Virus record (IMG/VR): IMGVR_UViG_3300049043_000117
Location: 1 to 64,000 of that record
Source: a virus
Strand: one strand, 5' to 3'
DNA: 64,000 bases
Numbering within the stretch: the stretch's first letter is position 1; the number at the start of each line of letters is the position of its first letter. The position numbers and the translations under genes were made by a program. Below the pieces are notes generated by a model. The model was not told where the DNA came from. It worked only from the letters and a program-made list of their open reading frames with translations, and ran no database searches. Shown piece after piece: positions 9,219 to 20,011 of the stretch.

Positions 9219-10550
9219 CTATTCCAAGAAATCACAAATGAAAATTTCTATTTCTGGATCAACAACATATAAAGAGGACAAACATCTTTGTTGTGAAGAT
9301 TGGACTTCTACATGACCGTATAAAAATGTTGTAGCATCTGTGGAAAATATGTTTGATAGATTGACAAATTTTTTACCCTTTCCAATAAAAATGTTTGCGA
9401 ATTTTACCGGTTCTTTGTATAGATCCACGGCAACAAATTTTACTTGTGTGTTTTTAAAAGTTTTCCAATATTTAATAAAATTTTCACGTCCATCAAAATG
9501 GTGTATTAGTTTTTTGTATAGAGTCAAAAAAGAATAATCTTCGACATAATTGTGACTATTTTTACCCAACCAAGTAAAGTAATCCCTATCTGGAAAACTT
9601 CTAATACAATCAATTAAATTATTACCTCTCCAACTATGAAAATGTTTATACCACTGTAAACTTTTTATATTGAAATCATAAACAATTATTTTACCATTTG
9701 GACTTAACTTATTATTTTTAAAAATATCAAACATATTTGAATCCACTTGCAGTATTAACGACTAGATCAAATTTACCTTCATTTTCTATGAACATTGTCT
9801 CACTGTTAAACAACCAAATTTGATCTTTTACAGATTTTATATCTGATATAATTTTAGATTGATTCCAATTTTGATTTTCGTATTGAGTTAGTGTTTTAAT
9901 ACTCTCTTCAAATCTATCAGTTTCATAATCTGGATAACAGTAAAACTTATTTGAACGCAAATTTTCATTCAGAGTAATGACAGGCCAACCACCCAAAAAC
10001 ATTGATTTTAAAAGTTTCCATCCTTGACCTGCATGAGATTGCATATCTTCTTTTCCAGTATATTTTACCCATAAAGGGGTATAGTCATGGTGAAAATTTT
10101 CAACACTTCTTTCCACTACTGGCAATAATTGTTCTCCAGTATAAAAATCTCCAAATTCTGGACAACCTACTTCTTTCCATGCAATAAGGTTTACTATAAA
10201 AAATTGATTATGCAATTCCAACCATTCACCAGGTCGATATAAAGGATGAGCAGCACGCACCAAATTTATTCTCTTTTATAAATTCCCTAATCTCCTGATC
10301 AAAATTAAAACTTCTTAAAGTACACCCAGCAGACTGTACCGCACAAATATTCATATCCTCGACTTCAAGACTCTCTTCTAATATCTCGTGTATTTCATCC
10401 CCACAGATTATCTCAAAATTACCTCCAACTCTATTGAGATAAAATAAGAGTTGCACCTTTTACTTTCAAATACATTGAGAAATTATTGATTACATTTCTT
10501 TGATTGTACACCCCATAACATATTTTGTTTTCCCTTTTATCTAAGTTGAT
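9219..10550 (-). CDS. Large unknown accessory protein
   Basis: Three overlapping frames join into one product of about 440 residues. The N-terminal part has FEIICGDEIHEILEESLEV and SAGCTLRSFNFDQEI. The middle has HPLYRPGEWLELHNQFFIVN and VITLNENLRSNKFYCYPDYE. The C-terminal part has FDLVVNTASGFK, GKIIVYDFNIKSLQW, IHHFDGREN and KFVAVDLYKEP, which alternate hydrophobic strands and could be a Rossmann-like (methyltransferase-type) fold. I do not recognise the family. It follows an oxygenase-like gene closely, so the two may act together. The start codon cannot be fixed. Confidence 0.5.
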
Positions 10551-10557
10551 CAAATCG

Positions 10558-11207
10558 TTATCTGTTAATTTTGGCACTGATGTCCCCATGAACAATAAAA
10601 TGATATCTTGTTTCAGAACTATTATTATAAACTGCATGGACATTTCCAATATCTAAAAAAAATCCAGTTCCTTGTTTAAAAGGAACTCTTCCCACTCTTC
10701 AAAATAAAAATTACATCCTTCAGGATTGTTAATTGCAATATTTAAAGGACCAAAAATTCTACCCTCACCATCAGAGTGAGGCATGATATATCACCAGGAT
10801 CCAATCTCATGATTCTCACTCTGTGATAGTTTGAATATCCCAACTTTTGTAAAAATTCCACACAAGTTGGAAAATATTCACAAACCTCAGTCCATTCATA
10901 ATCAGGTTCATCAACAAAACCATATTGTTCATAATTTTCTGTAGCATCTGGTCGTAACCCATGTAAAGTTAACGCTACCCAACCCTCATGCGAATAACTT
11001 AGATGTTTATCCTTCTGTCTATGTCCAACAAAAAGATGATCATTACTCGAATACACTCCTTGATGCATCTTTTCAAAATCATCCTCAAAATCTATTTGGA
11101 GATAAGGTCAATCGGATCCTATCAAATCAAAATCGGATGAAGGAACTGTTGGATTCCACTGATTCTTTGAATGAAAATTTTATAAATTGATTAAGTATTT
11201 CATTCAT
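10558..11207 (-). CDS. Asp/Asn beta-hydroxylase-like Fe(II)/2OG oxygenase
   Basis: About 215 residues after frame joining, starting MNEILNQFIKF. YSHEGWVALTLHGLRPD and RIMRLDPGGYIMPHSD follow, where HSD supplies the first His and the Asp of the iron site. GPLNIAINNPEGCNFYF, GNVHAVYNNSSETRYHFIVH (distal His and the 2OG-binding Arg) end the fold. This order is that of the aspartyl/asparaginyl beta-hydroxylase domain (PF05118 type). The substrate is unknown. The gene is cut by at least four indels. Its stop adjoins the large unknown gene. Confidence 0.7.
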
Positions 11208-11214
11208 ATATTTT

Positions 11215-12244
11215 TACATCCGACTACACCTTTCAACTTTTGAAAAAACTTCATTATTCCATCGTTTTTGTATATTTTGATCAAAATACCAATCTTCTGT
11301 AACAGGATGGAACTTCAAAAGATCATTATTTATTAACAATATGTCCAAGGTAATATCTACCCAATGACCTAAGATCATTTCAAATTTTCTATGGGAATTA
11401 ACTCCTGAGTTTCTTGATCTAAAGTCTCATACCAATTGATAAAAATCCAATTCTCTTACTTTTTGTATAATAGTGATTTTGTATTGAAAACAAAGCCACA
11501 CTTCAGAACTATATCATTTTTTGAACTTTTACTTGTTTATTTGATAATAACTCTAGTGTCATTATCACATGCAAGTAGATACATAATCTTTACCTAAAGT
11601 ATTGTATCCAAGATAAAGTTGACCCCAGGAGAAATCTGTCACTTAAAAATAATTTATCCTACTTCTTCTAATTTTTCACCAGGATATGGAGGATAAACGG
11701 TAACTAGCAGCACCATATTGTGGAAATACTTACCTCAGTTGTTTCCATCGCAACTTCTGATACATGAATATATGCATTTAAATTGCAACCAACGACGATG
11801 AATTATTTTTCCTAAGATGTAACGAATTTTGATTGGCTCCATAGTGTTCAAACTCTTTCATGTAAACTCATTAAGTATTTTTCGGCTCACTTGGATCTTT
11901 TCAGTTTATCTAAAGGTAAAACACACTATACTTTATATGTATCATTAATTACTTCAATTAGTGAATTTAATTTTTCAACCAATTCATCTATATGTAAATG
12001 ATTTTTATTTGATATATTAAGATCGAGATATGATCCTCCCTAATTTTCGTTGATGTTTTAATCGACATTAATCCACTTTTCTCTCAGACTATTTGGTTGC
12101 AACAAATAGGTCTAGTCCAAGCAATTTTCCATCGTCCAATCTAAAAGTAAATTTTACTAATTTATTTTTTCAAAAAAATTCATTAAAAATAAACTCCAAG
12201 TCATAATATAATTTATCTAACAAATCAGTCTCTTACCGAGTGCA
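11215..12244 (-). other. Badly broken coding region, products not identified
   Basis: No frame exceeds about 60 codons, yet pieces look coding on the minus strand. Examples are YYDLEFIFNEFF, KFTFRLDDGKLLGLDLFVA and LHIDELVEKLNSLIEVINDT near 11,950-12,220, and HWVDITLDILLINNDLLKFH with FDQNIQKRWNNEVF near 11,250-11,380. It probably holds one or two accessory genes wrecked by a local excess of indels. No family is recognised. Confidence 0.5.
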
Positions 12245-13572
12245 TCATTTCTTGGCTGCATATTTGTCTGCACGACGTTTTGCAACTGTTTGTTCTGGAG
12301 ATTCTCTTTCGGAACCATACTCTCCAGCAGTAGGTGGTTTTTTACCATGGTTCTTTCTCTGTCGTTGAATACCTACCAGGACCATTCTACCTTGCACCTA
12401 TGACTTTATGCATGTGTCTCATTACCTTCGAATCAAGATCATCACCACCCATGGTTCCACCTTTCGTTACCTTCTTACCAGTCTTATAATCTTTACCATG
12501 TTTCCTTTTCAAAACGATTAAGTTCCATAATATCTTCAAACCAAGATTCACTCATATTGAGAATGATTTTGTCTGCAGGCTTGTTCAGTTGATGCAAATC
12601 CTTCATCAAGGAGATATTCAAAAACTACTTCATAAGCATTAAAACTTTCTGCACTTACACCAGTTTTCTTTTGTCTTTCTACCTTTTTACCTTTTGGTTT
12701 TCCATCCAGGGTCACTTGGACCAGCCATCTCCATCTGGATCATATCCAGTATGACCATATTCAGATTGACCACTTGAAGATAATCTCTATCACTTTGGGT
12801 CATTCCCTTCCACTTTCACCACTTCTCTGATAAGTCCAAGAAGGTTTGGTTGATTTCTTCCTCTGTTTCCAGCATCAGTTGTTCTAGATGTTCTCTCGAA
12901 ATGTCTTTCAGCATCTGATACTGCTTTCGTTTTATCACCTCTCTTTGGATACTCACTTGCAGGTTTCATTCTCCTTTCATTGCCAAGTTTTGCATATGAC
13001 AGAAGTTGCCTTTGGAGTTTGTCCATAAGAACCTTCCAGCTTCGCCAATATATTCTTCTTTCCTCATTGCATTTATCATAGCACGATTTACGATTCACTT
13101 TGCCTCAACAATACTCTCTCTCCACTCTTCACTCATATTTACCATAATGACTTCTGCTGTTTCTGGTGTTTCAGCATATCCTTCATCAAGTAAATGTGAA
13201 AGGATGATGTCGTAAATATCTACTTGTTCTTTTTGAGTTCCTCTTACTATTATTTCTTGCTGATTTTCTTGTGCCTTTGTGAGGAGAGTGCCTAAGTCTT
13301 GTTTTGGAATTTTAAGTGCTCTACTTTCCAGATTTTTGTCCTTTATGCATCAACTTAGTAGTACTATCATCAAAACTAACAGTATTATTTCCATCGATCA
13401 GAACATGTCTCCTGTTCAGATAGCTCCAAGGACTCCTGCTCTTCCTGCGTGTTTAAGAGCTGCCTCGTTCATCTTATTTTTTGGTAAGTCTTTATAACCT
13501 TCATCAAGTTCCTGATTTTCAACAACTTCCATATATAGCTTCTTGAAGATTGCGAAGTTCTTGTGCGTCCAT
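12245..13572 (-). CDS. Cyanophage protein with repeated LLDEGY/F modules
   Basis: About 440 residues with many indels. It starts MDAQELRNLQEAY. A module of the form LLDEGYAETPE, then VIMVNMSEEWRESI occurs near 13,100-13,200, and a second, YLLDEGFASTEQA...LNMSESWFE, near 12,540-12,620. The segments between are rich in Lys, Arg and Gly (ERRMKPASEYPKRGDKTKA). The C-terminus reads PEQTVAKRRADKYAAKK. Such proteins are common in cyanophages and are often listed as structural or hypothetical. A late promoter box 20 bp upstream of the start suggests late expression. Confidence 0.65.
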
Positions 13573-13591
13573 TTTACAAATACTTTTTAAG

Positions 13592-13599
13592 TATTTATA
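13592..13599 (-). promoter_or_regulatory. T4-type late promoter box
   Basis: Exact TATAAATA, 20 bp upstream of the start at 13572 and fused to the T-run of the terminator at 13598-13621. Confidence 0.65.
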
Positions 13600-13621
13600 A
13601 AAAGGAGGGTCTCCCCTCCTT
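13598..13621 (-). terminator. Intrinsic terminator after the VWA/HExxH gene
   Basis: Minus strand AAGGAGGG-GAGA-CCCTCCTT followed by TTT. It begins at the stop codon of the upstream gene. Confidence 0.85.
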
Positions 13622-16006
13622 ATGCAACGAGTTCAATAAACTCTCCAAGAACTTTCTTGTTCATCTTTTTACTCTTCAGTGACTTAGCAAACGCAGATCG
13701 GATCTGAGTTTTACTTGCATCATCGGAAACTTCAAACTCTGCATCAGTGGAAAGTGCAGAACCAGAAAGTCCAAAGTATACATGATATCCAGATTTCTTG
13801 ATTGCAAAGGATTTGTTCTTGCGCCAATCATCCATGAGTTGATTGTACTCTTTGTTCTGTTGATAACGACCAGTAGAGTAATCTGCAGTGTCGTAATAAC
13901 GACGAATGAAGTTTCCTGCATCCCGACCTTCAAGAACACGAATGCCAATAAAGTTCACATCAGTAAACTTATCTCGCAGATGACGCAGGAGAACATCAGT
14001 GAACGCAGTAAACTCACCATCAAGTTTGTAAGTGCAACCCAGTTTACGATCACGAAGAATGGTATTGTTTCCAACCGCATTCAATCCAATATACACTTCT
14101 TCAGTGTCATAGTTAAAACGACCTTTGAATTCTTTATGGAACTTCAGAGGTGCAGCTTCACCATCAGTCAGAACCACACACTGAACTTTCTGGAGTTTGT
14201 TCTCCCGTTGGAACTGGGGAAGAATCTGATGAAGAGTGATCAGTGCCTCGTTCAAAGGAGTACCCGAGAGAGACAGACGAGAGGGATGAGTGTATTCAGG
14301 GGCATTGGTATAAGAATACTTAAACTCTTTCGCTAACCTGAAAATGTTAATCATCTGTTCCTCAAGAACACGATTGTTGACTTTACTGGTAAACAGGTTC
14401 ATCAAAGCAAAATCTTCTTCAATATGAAGGAATCCATGTTTTTTCTCATAGTGAGGAGTCAGAGGTTTTTGGCGATGGTTTTCATCATACTCATAACGAC
14501 GCCACTCATTAGTGAAAGCATAAACCTCAAAAGGAATCGTAACTTTCTTACAGAACCACATCAGGTTGAAGAGTTGTTTGAGAGTATCCAACATCACATT
14601 GAGTCATTGAACCAGACCAGTCAAGAACAAACACCAGACCATGATTCTTACCATTTGCAAGAGTCGTTACCTTACGGAAAAGATCTTCATTGTACTTATA
14701 TGAGTGAAGTTTAGAACAATCCAACACACCAGTACGAGCTCGTGGTCGCACGAGCATAAGAGTCCGCCAGCTTTTTGCATTCAAATTCTTTAACCAGATA
14801 GTTGACTTCTTTTTGTGCAGAACGCTTAAACTCACGATACTCTTTATCTACCATACCAAAGAGATGTTCTTTAGGATTGGGGTATTCCAGATATTCAAGT
14901 TTTTGAATCGTCGCATTCCACCAGTCATTAATATCTTTATGAACCTCAGAGTTTGATGCAATGATCGTATTAAGATTCAGTTTGGGAAGTTCCAAGTAGA
15001 TATTTTCATACCCATTATTACTCACAAGATCCCGAATCGCTTCCTCAAGATTATCAGCGGTTTTGACCTCAGGTTCTGCAGATTCTCCACCAAGATTTGA
15101 ACTAGCGTTAGTGGGTTTATCGGACTTGTCTTCCGATTGACCATCAGAGGACGCCTGGCCACCCTCTCCAGAAATCTCTAGGTCATTCTCCTGAGAAGGA
15201 ATTGATTCCTCTTGAGTGGTCTCAGAACCACTACCAGGAGCGGATTGGGCATCATCAAACGATTCAATCTTGGTTTCTTCTTTCTGACTCCTCTTGCAAT
15301 ACTCATAGAGTTTGACTGCGACTGCAATCGCATCATCAAAAGTTTCTGCATCTGCGATCATGTTGATGATCTCCATCTCCTCACCCCGTTCAATGGGGAT
15401 CTGAGTGAATCCACCGATCTTGAACCACAGGTTAGCTGGGTCAGCAAGATTGTAGGTAGAGAGATCATCATCCTTGATCTGGAAAAAATCATCCTCATGC
15501 AGTTCCTTATAACCCGCAAAGAAAGACTTGTTCAAACCTGCATAACGACGCTTCATCATCTTCTCAATACGAGCGTCTTCCGTCACATTCACAAATTGCT
15601 GAGGAATGGTGAACTTCTTACTCCAATCCTCATTAGGAGTGTAGAGAGCGTGACCCACCTCATGACCAACCAACATGTCGTACACTGCATTGGAAGCCTT
15701 CTCCCACATGGGAAGAGTCAACACTCGGGTATCCACATTGAAACATGCGGTCGGCACATGTTTGTGTTCCACCACAAGGTCTTCAGTTGCGAGAAGACGA
15801 GCAAGTTGACCTTTGACTTCGTGATTAACAGGCATGAGTTTTGTTTCGTATGCAGCCATAATACGACGAAACCGCCCATTGGAGCGGTTCATGTGACGCT
15901 TTTTGAACTCGGACCAGTGCGTGCTTTCGCCTGACGCAGTGCTCTGCGGTTTAAGTTTTCTTTTCTGGGGTTTTCCAGAATTGTGTTGCCAGTTTGGAGT
16001 GTTCAT
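13620..16006 (-). CDS. VWA-domain protein with an HExxH motif (MoxR partner)
   Basis: About 795 residues. The N-terminal half carries VGHEVGHALYT, a metallopeptidase-type HExxH near residue 115, followed by a glutamate-bearing VTEDARIEKMMKRRYAG. A Ser/Glu/Gly-rich linker runs from about 255 to 320. The C-terminal half has FVLDWSGSM, a MIDAS DxSxS motif, then SLSGTPLNEAL and VVLTDGEAAP, giving a complete-looking von Willebrand A fold. Cyanophage annotations sometimes call it a peptidase. VWA proteins of this sort (CobT, CbbO and NorD types) work with MoxR ATPases such as the one at 7997-9099. Indels lie near 14,720 and 14,600. The start overlaps the gene 46 stop (ATGA). Confidence 0.85.
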
Positions 16007-17720
16007 GACACGAGTTTACTGAATCCTTTTACTTTATCAAATTTCATCACCTTGTCAAATTTATCCATGAGGTCGTCAGTCTTATGTGAGATTACGAACA
16101 CATGAGCGTCCTGAATGACATATCGGATAATATTTGTGAAGAAATCTGTCCCTGCACCATCCAAAGAACTATCAAAGATTTCATCTAAGATGAGAAGATT
16201 TGTACTGACGAATTCCTGAGTTTGGCAATGTCCCGCCAGGTAAACAAAAGAGAAAGGTCAATACGCATCTTCTCACCTTCACTAAATGATTCATAACTAA
16301 AATCTTCGTGAACTGGTGATTTAATAACCTCCTTAAACTCTTCATCCAGAGTGAAGTTGATGTAGAAGTCCATCATCTGCAAATATTTGTTTATCTGCTG
16401 ATTCATGAGAGGCAGATACTTTTTGATGATTTTAGACTTCACACCACCATCTTTCATCAATGAATGAGCGAACTCGTAATAATTAACTTGTTCCTTTTCT
16501 TTAGATCTTTCGTTTTCTATTGTGTCAAGATCTGTTATTAAGTTTTCAAGGGCTTTGCGTTCAGAATTTCTGTTTTGAACTTGTTCGGCAATTTCTTGAA
16601 TTTCGTTTCGTAGATTTCTGATTTGTTTGTTAAGTCCAGTAATTTTAACATTGTTGTGGGAAATGTCATTGTTGAGTCTGTTAATCTCCGTAGAATAAGA
16701 TAAAAATTGTTTGTCTTTTTCCTGTTCTACATTGATTGCATCCTCCAACTCTTGGTATCCGTCATTGAGTTCTTTGGATTTCTCCTCAATATCTACAATC
16801 TTATTTAAGCGAAATTCGTTTTCAATACTCTGTGTACATGTAGGGCAAACCGTATTTTCCTGAAAAAACTTATGTTCAGATACCAGTGTTTGGATCTTTT
16901 GTTCTAATTTGTACTTGATTTGATTCAGTTTTTTAAGAGTTGAATTTGTATTAGTAAGTTCTTCCAACTTTGGTTGAAGATCTTTTTCAATCATTACCAA
17001 AGTAGCTTCATTATCAGTAGTTAATTCGTCAATTTCATTCTCAATCGTTTGAATATTTTCTTCTTTTCTCTTAATACGATCTTTCCCACTCTTGTCAAGA
17101 TCTTTGATAAAGTTCTCTTGCATCTCAATTTTATCTTCAATCATTTCTTTCTTGATTGAATACTCACGAATGAGTTCATTAGTACGACGCATTCTTTCTT
17201 TAAGAAGATTATTCATCGTAGAAAAGATCTTAATATCCAAAAGATCCTCTACAATCTCTCTACGATTTGAAGAGGTCAACTGCATAAATGGAACAAAAGT
17301 TGCAGATCCGAGAATGACTGTCTGAGTGAAAGACTTGTAGTTAAGTTTTAGAATACCCTCCTCAAGTTTCTTTTGTTGATCTTCGACTGCAGAGTCTTGA
17401 TCCTGAACTTTCCCATCAATCCAGATCTCAAAGATATTTGGTTTAATTCCTCGGATAACCTTATATTCTTTATTTCCAATTGCAAATTCAATCTCCACAA
17501 CACAATCTTTCTCATTCACAGAGTTGATGAGTTGCGGTTTATTGATCTTACGGAATGGTTTGTTATACAAAACAAAAGTAAGAGCATCCAATATGGTACT
17601 CTTACCAGAACCATTCGTTCCGACAATCAAATTTGTTTGAGCGTCTTGAAAATTTACTTCAGTAAATTGATTCCCAGTGGAAAGAAAGTTACGCCATTTA
17701 ATCGTTTTGAATAAAATCAT
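16003..17720 (-). CDS. gp46: Recombination nuclease subunit (T4 gp46, SbcC/Rad50-like)
   Basis: ATPase subunit of the gp46-gp47 nuclease that resects ends for recombination-dependent replication. Walker A is VGTNGSGKSTILDAL near residue 34. Long coiled coils follow, with a CPTC zinc hook near residue 290 (TVCPTCTQS). The signature motif is FSEGEKMRIDLSL, and Walker B (LLILDEIFDSSLDG) lies past a frameshift at about 16,195. The C-terminal switch reads VFVISHK. The span codes for about 570 residues (T4: 560). The gene is intact except for that one indel. Confidence 0.93.
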
Positions 17721-17973
17721 ATTTTCTAGGTGGAATCACAAAATCATCAGGTGATATAATCGCGTATCTGTAATTATACTCGTGACAAGTCTTTATTGCA
17801 AGTTGTGGATCAACTTCTACAACTTCCATTTCAGGATAATCATCAGCTCTAAAAGAACCAGCAAATCTTTCTGCGTCATCTTCATCCTGAAAAAAGTACA
17901 GAGTTTTATCGCATAATCATCCAGCCGCAGCGTATGCACCGTCTTCGTCTCCATATGGCGTGATCATGTACAT
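17698..17973 (-). CDS. DUF3110-like protein
   Basis: About 90 residues: MYMITPYGDEDGAYA, then KTLYFFQDEDDAERFAG, YPEMEVVEVDPQLAIKTC and NYRYAIISPDDFVIPPRK. This is the DUF3110 pattern known from cyanobacteria and their phages, and its presence supports a cyanobacterial host. It lies between genes 47 and 46, overlapping the start of 46, so it is likely translated with the nuclease. An in-frame stop near 17,917 follows an apparent indel. Function unknown. Confidence 0.75.
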
Positions 17974-17974
17974 A

Positions 17975-19023
17975 TTATTCTATTTCGCAGGCTTCTTGAT
18001 AGACCTCTCGTAAAAGGGTTTTGACTTTTTCTTTATCCAAGTCAAAATCAGAGTCCTCAACATATTTATTTAAAATAGTGATCGTATCCTCAATTTTCTC
18101 TTGATCAAAATCAACATCATCGTCATTAACTTCAAAGTTCTCAACGATTTTAATGTCAACCACTCCAGTTTTATAGATCTTATCTACAAATTTTTCAAAA
18201 AGAAGTTGATCTGATTTTTTACGAACAATGATCTTTACAATCTTGTCTTTACAGGAAGTTGTGTTGAACAACTTTGGATTTTGATCCTCATAATAGATTC
18301 TCTCAAACATATTATAAGGATTTTGAACAAACTCTAATTCAAATGTTTCCGTATCAAAAAAGTTGAATCCTCTCTTATCGTCCACATCGTTCCAATAAAG
18401 TTGGTAAGGATTTCCAAGATAGAAGATCTTTCCATTATTGGAACGAGTGTGATAATGACCCGAACAAACGATTCGGAAATTATCAAAGACACTTGACTTC
18501 CATTCCATGTTGTTGAACATTTCCTGGATATACACTAAACCCGTTTAACTCAAGATGTCCAAATGCAGCTTTTGCCTTTGTCTTTGAAAGTTTCTCAAGA
18601 GTTTCTTCACGATTCTCAGGAGAAATCCAAGGAATCATAAAGGTTTTTAAGTCCTGCAACTTCATACTCCCCAGGACTAGAAATAGGAACAATGTTGTCA
18701 TACTCTTTTAACAGGGACTCAATAGAGTTGACTTCATTTGTGTTTTTATAATATGCATCATGATTACCAACAATCTGATACACTTGAATTCCTAGATCCC
18801 GAAAACGATCATAAACATTTTCTTTTGCCCAATTTACAGCCCAGAAATCTACACTTTTGCGATTATCAAATGCATCACCCAAATGAATGCAGTGTTTGAT
18901 CTTGCGTTTTTCCAATTCAGGAAAGAACACATCCTCATAAAACTTTTTAAAATAATCATGAAAGGTTTTACTACCTTTTCTGGCACCGTAATGGCTATCA
19001 GTTATACAAGCAATTAATGTCAT
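17975..19023 (-). CDS. gp47: Recombination nuclease subunit (T4 gp47, SbcD/Mre11-like)
   Basis: Metallophosphoesterase nuclease that partners gp46. All the metal-binding motifs can be seen: ACITDSHYG, HCIHLGDAFDNR, YQIVGNHDAYY and VCSGHYHTRS. The C-terminal domain ends LREVYQEACEIE. The span codes for about 349 residues (T4: 339). Indels occur near 18,620 and 18,520. The start overlaps the gene 55 stop (ATGA), which sets it at 19023. Confidence 0.93.
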
Positions 19024-19500
19024 TGATACATTTTTGTTTGAATAGAATCTTTAATACTATTATAGTCGGAAGCATTCCAGGTAGTCATCATCAACGGTAA
19101 ATACTTCATCATATCCTGACCTTTCAATAATCTTAGAACGGATTTCCATCTGTTTCTTCTCTTTTTGGATTCTTCTCAGAAATGCGTAGTGAATAATTTG
19201 AGTGAAGTAAGCAAATGGATTTGAAGATTTTTCTGGATTAAAATTATGAATATACTGAACACAATTTTCAATACCATCGCAAATCATGTCTTCACGGAAC
19301 ATGTAGTTTACGAAGTTTGGTTTATAAGACAAGTGCGTGGCAATCTTCAGGAAACACTCACCAAGATAATTCGTAATACGAGGTTTTGGATCTCCGTTTT
19401 CCGCAGCTACTTTAATTTTTCTTTTGTACTCACATATAGCTTCTAAAAATTCTTTGTTGTTTACATAATGTTCTGATCTTTTTCTTTTTGGTGCCTGCAT
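19020..19500 (-). CDS. gp55: Late-transcription sigma factor (T4 gp55)
   Basis: Directs host RNA polymerase to TATAAATA late promoters with help from the gp45 clamp. The sequence KPRITNYLGECFLKIATHLS, REDMICDGIENCVQYIHNFN and NPFAYFTQIIHYAFLRRIQK is a sigma region 2-like core. The latter contains the aromatic-rich segment used for promoter melting. About 160 residues (T4: 185). A frameshift near 19,070 alters the C-terminus. The corrected frame ends IQTKMYQ, which fits the gp45-binding tail expected here. A sigma70-type promoter lies just upstream. Confidence 0.9.
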
Positions 19501-19532
19501 TTCATGAGTCCCTATTTGTATTAATTGTTCTT

Positions 19533-19561
19533 ATTATAACATTACAATCAATTGTTGACAA
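19533..19561 (-). promoter_or_regulatory. Sigma70-type promoter upstream of gene 55
   Basis: Minus strand TTGTCA (19561-19556), a 17-bp spacer and a perfect TATAAT (19538-19533), ending 33 bp before the gene 55 start. This is the best host-like promoter seen in the window and fits early expression of the late sigma factor. Confidence 0.75.
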
Positions 19562-19604
19562 GACCCCGCAATATCTTTATAATAACTCTGTGGAGTTTCA
19601 AAGA

Positions 19605-20011
19605 CTAGGATTCTTTAATATCCTGGCCTTTATAAAGTTTTTCTAATCTTTTTCTTGCTTCAGACACTGAAGAAAGGTATCCCATTTCTGGAGTCAAAGA
19701 ATTTTTTGAGTTTTTAATTTCTCTTTGTTTTATAAATTTATGATACATTTCAATGGTATCAGAATCACGAACTTCACTAATCGTCATAACCTTTTCCATA
19801 TCAAGCAAAAACGTATCATCATCGGCAAATTTAAGTTAAGAAGATCTATTTTGTATCCTTGCATTCCAATTTGTTTCATGACAACAACTTCTATTACAAC
19901 AGGATTGTTCAATATTAACATTGTTCTTCCCTCTTCTTCTGAGGGACATACAACGGAAAATATTTCTTCTCCTGATATTAATTTAATAACTGCATAAAAA
20001 TCTTCTTCCAT
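19605..20011 (-). CDS. Small conserved cyanophage protein, Sm-like N-terminus
   Basis: About 135 residues after joining two frames near 19,815. The N-terminal part is FYAVIKLISGEEIFSVVCP, then LILNNPVVIEV, followed by a helical part LLDMEKVMTISEVRDSDTI and YHKFIKQ. The beginning resembles the protein at 4165-4460. The start overlaps the uvsW stop (TAATG), so it is probably cotranslated with uvsW. No function is known. Confidence 0.6.

Noticed and set aside
13782-14336. Plus-strand ORF of 184 codons
   Set aside because: Antisense to the VWA domain.
15212-15934. Plus-strand ORF of 240 codons
   Set aside because: Opposite the VWA/HExxH gene in an uninterrupted conserved stretch. No family similarity.
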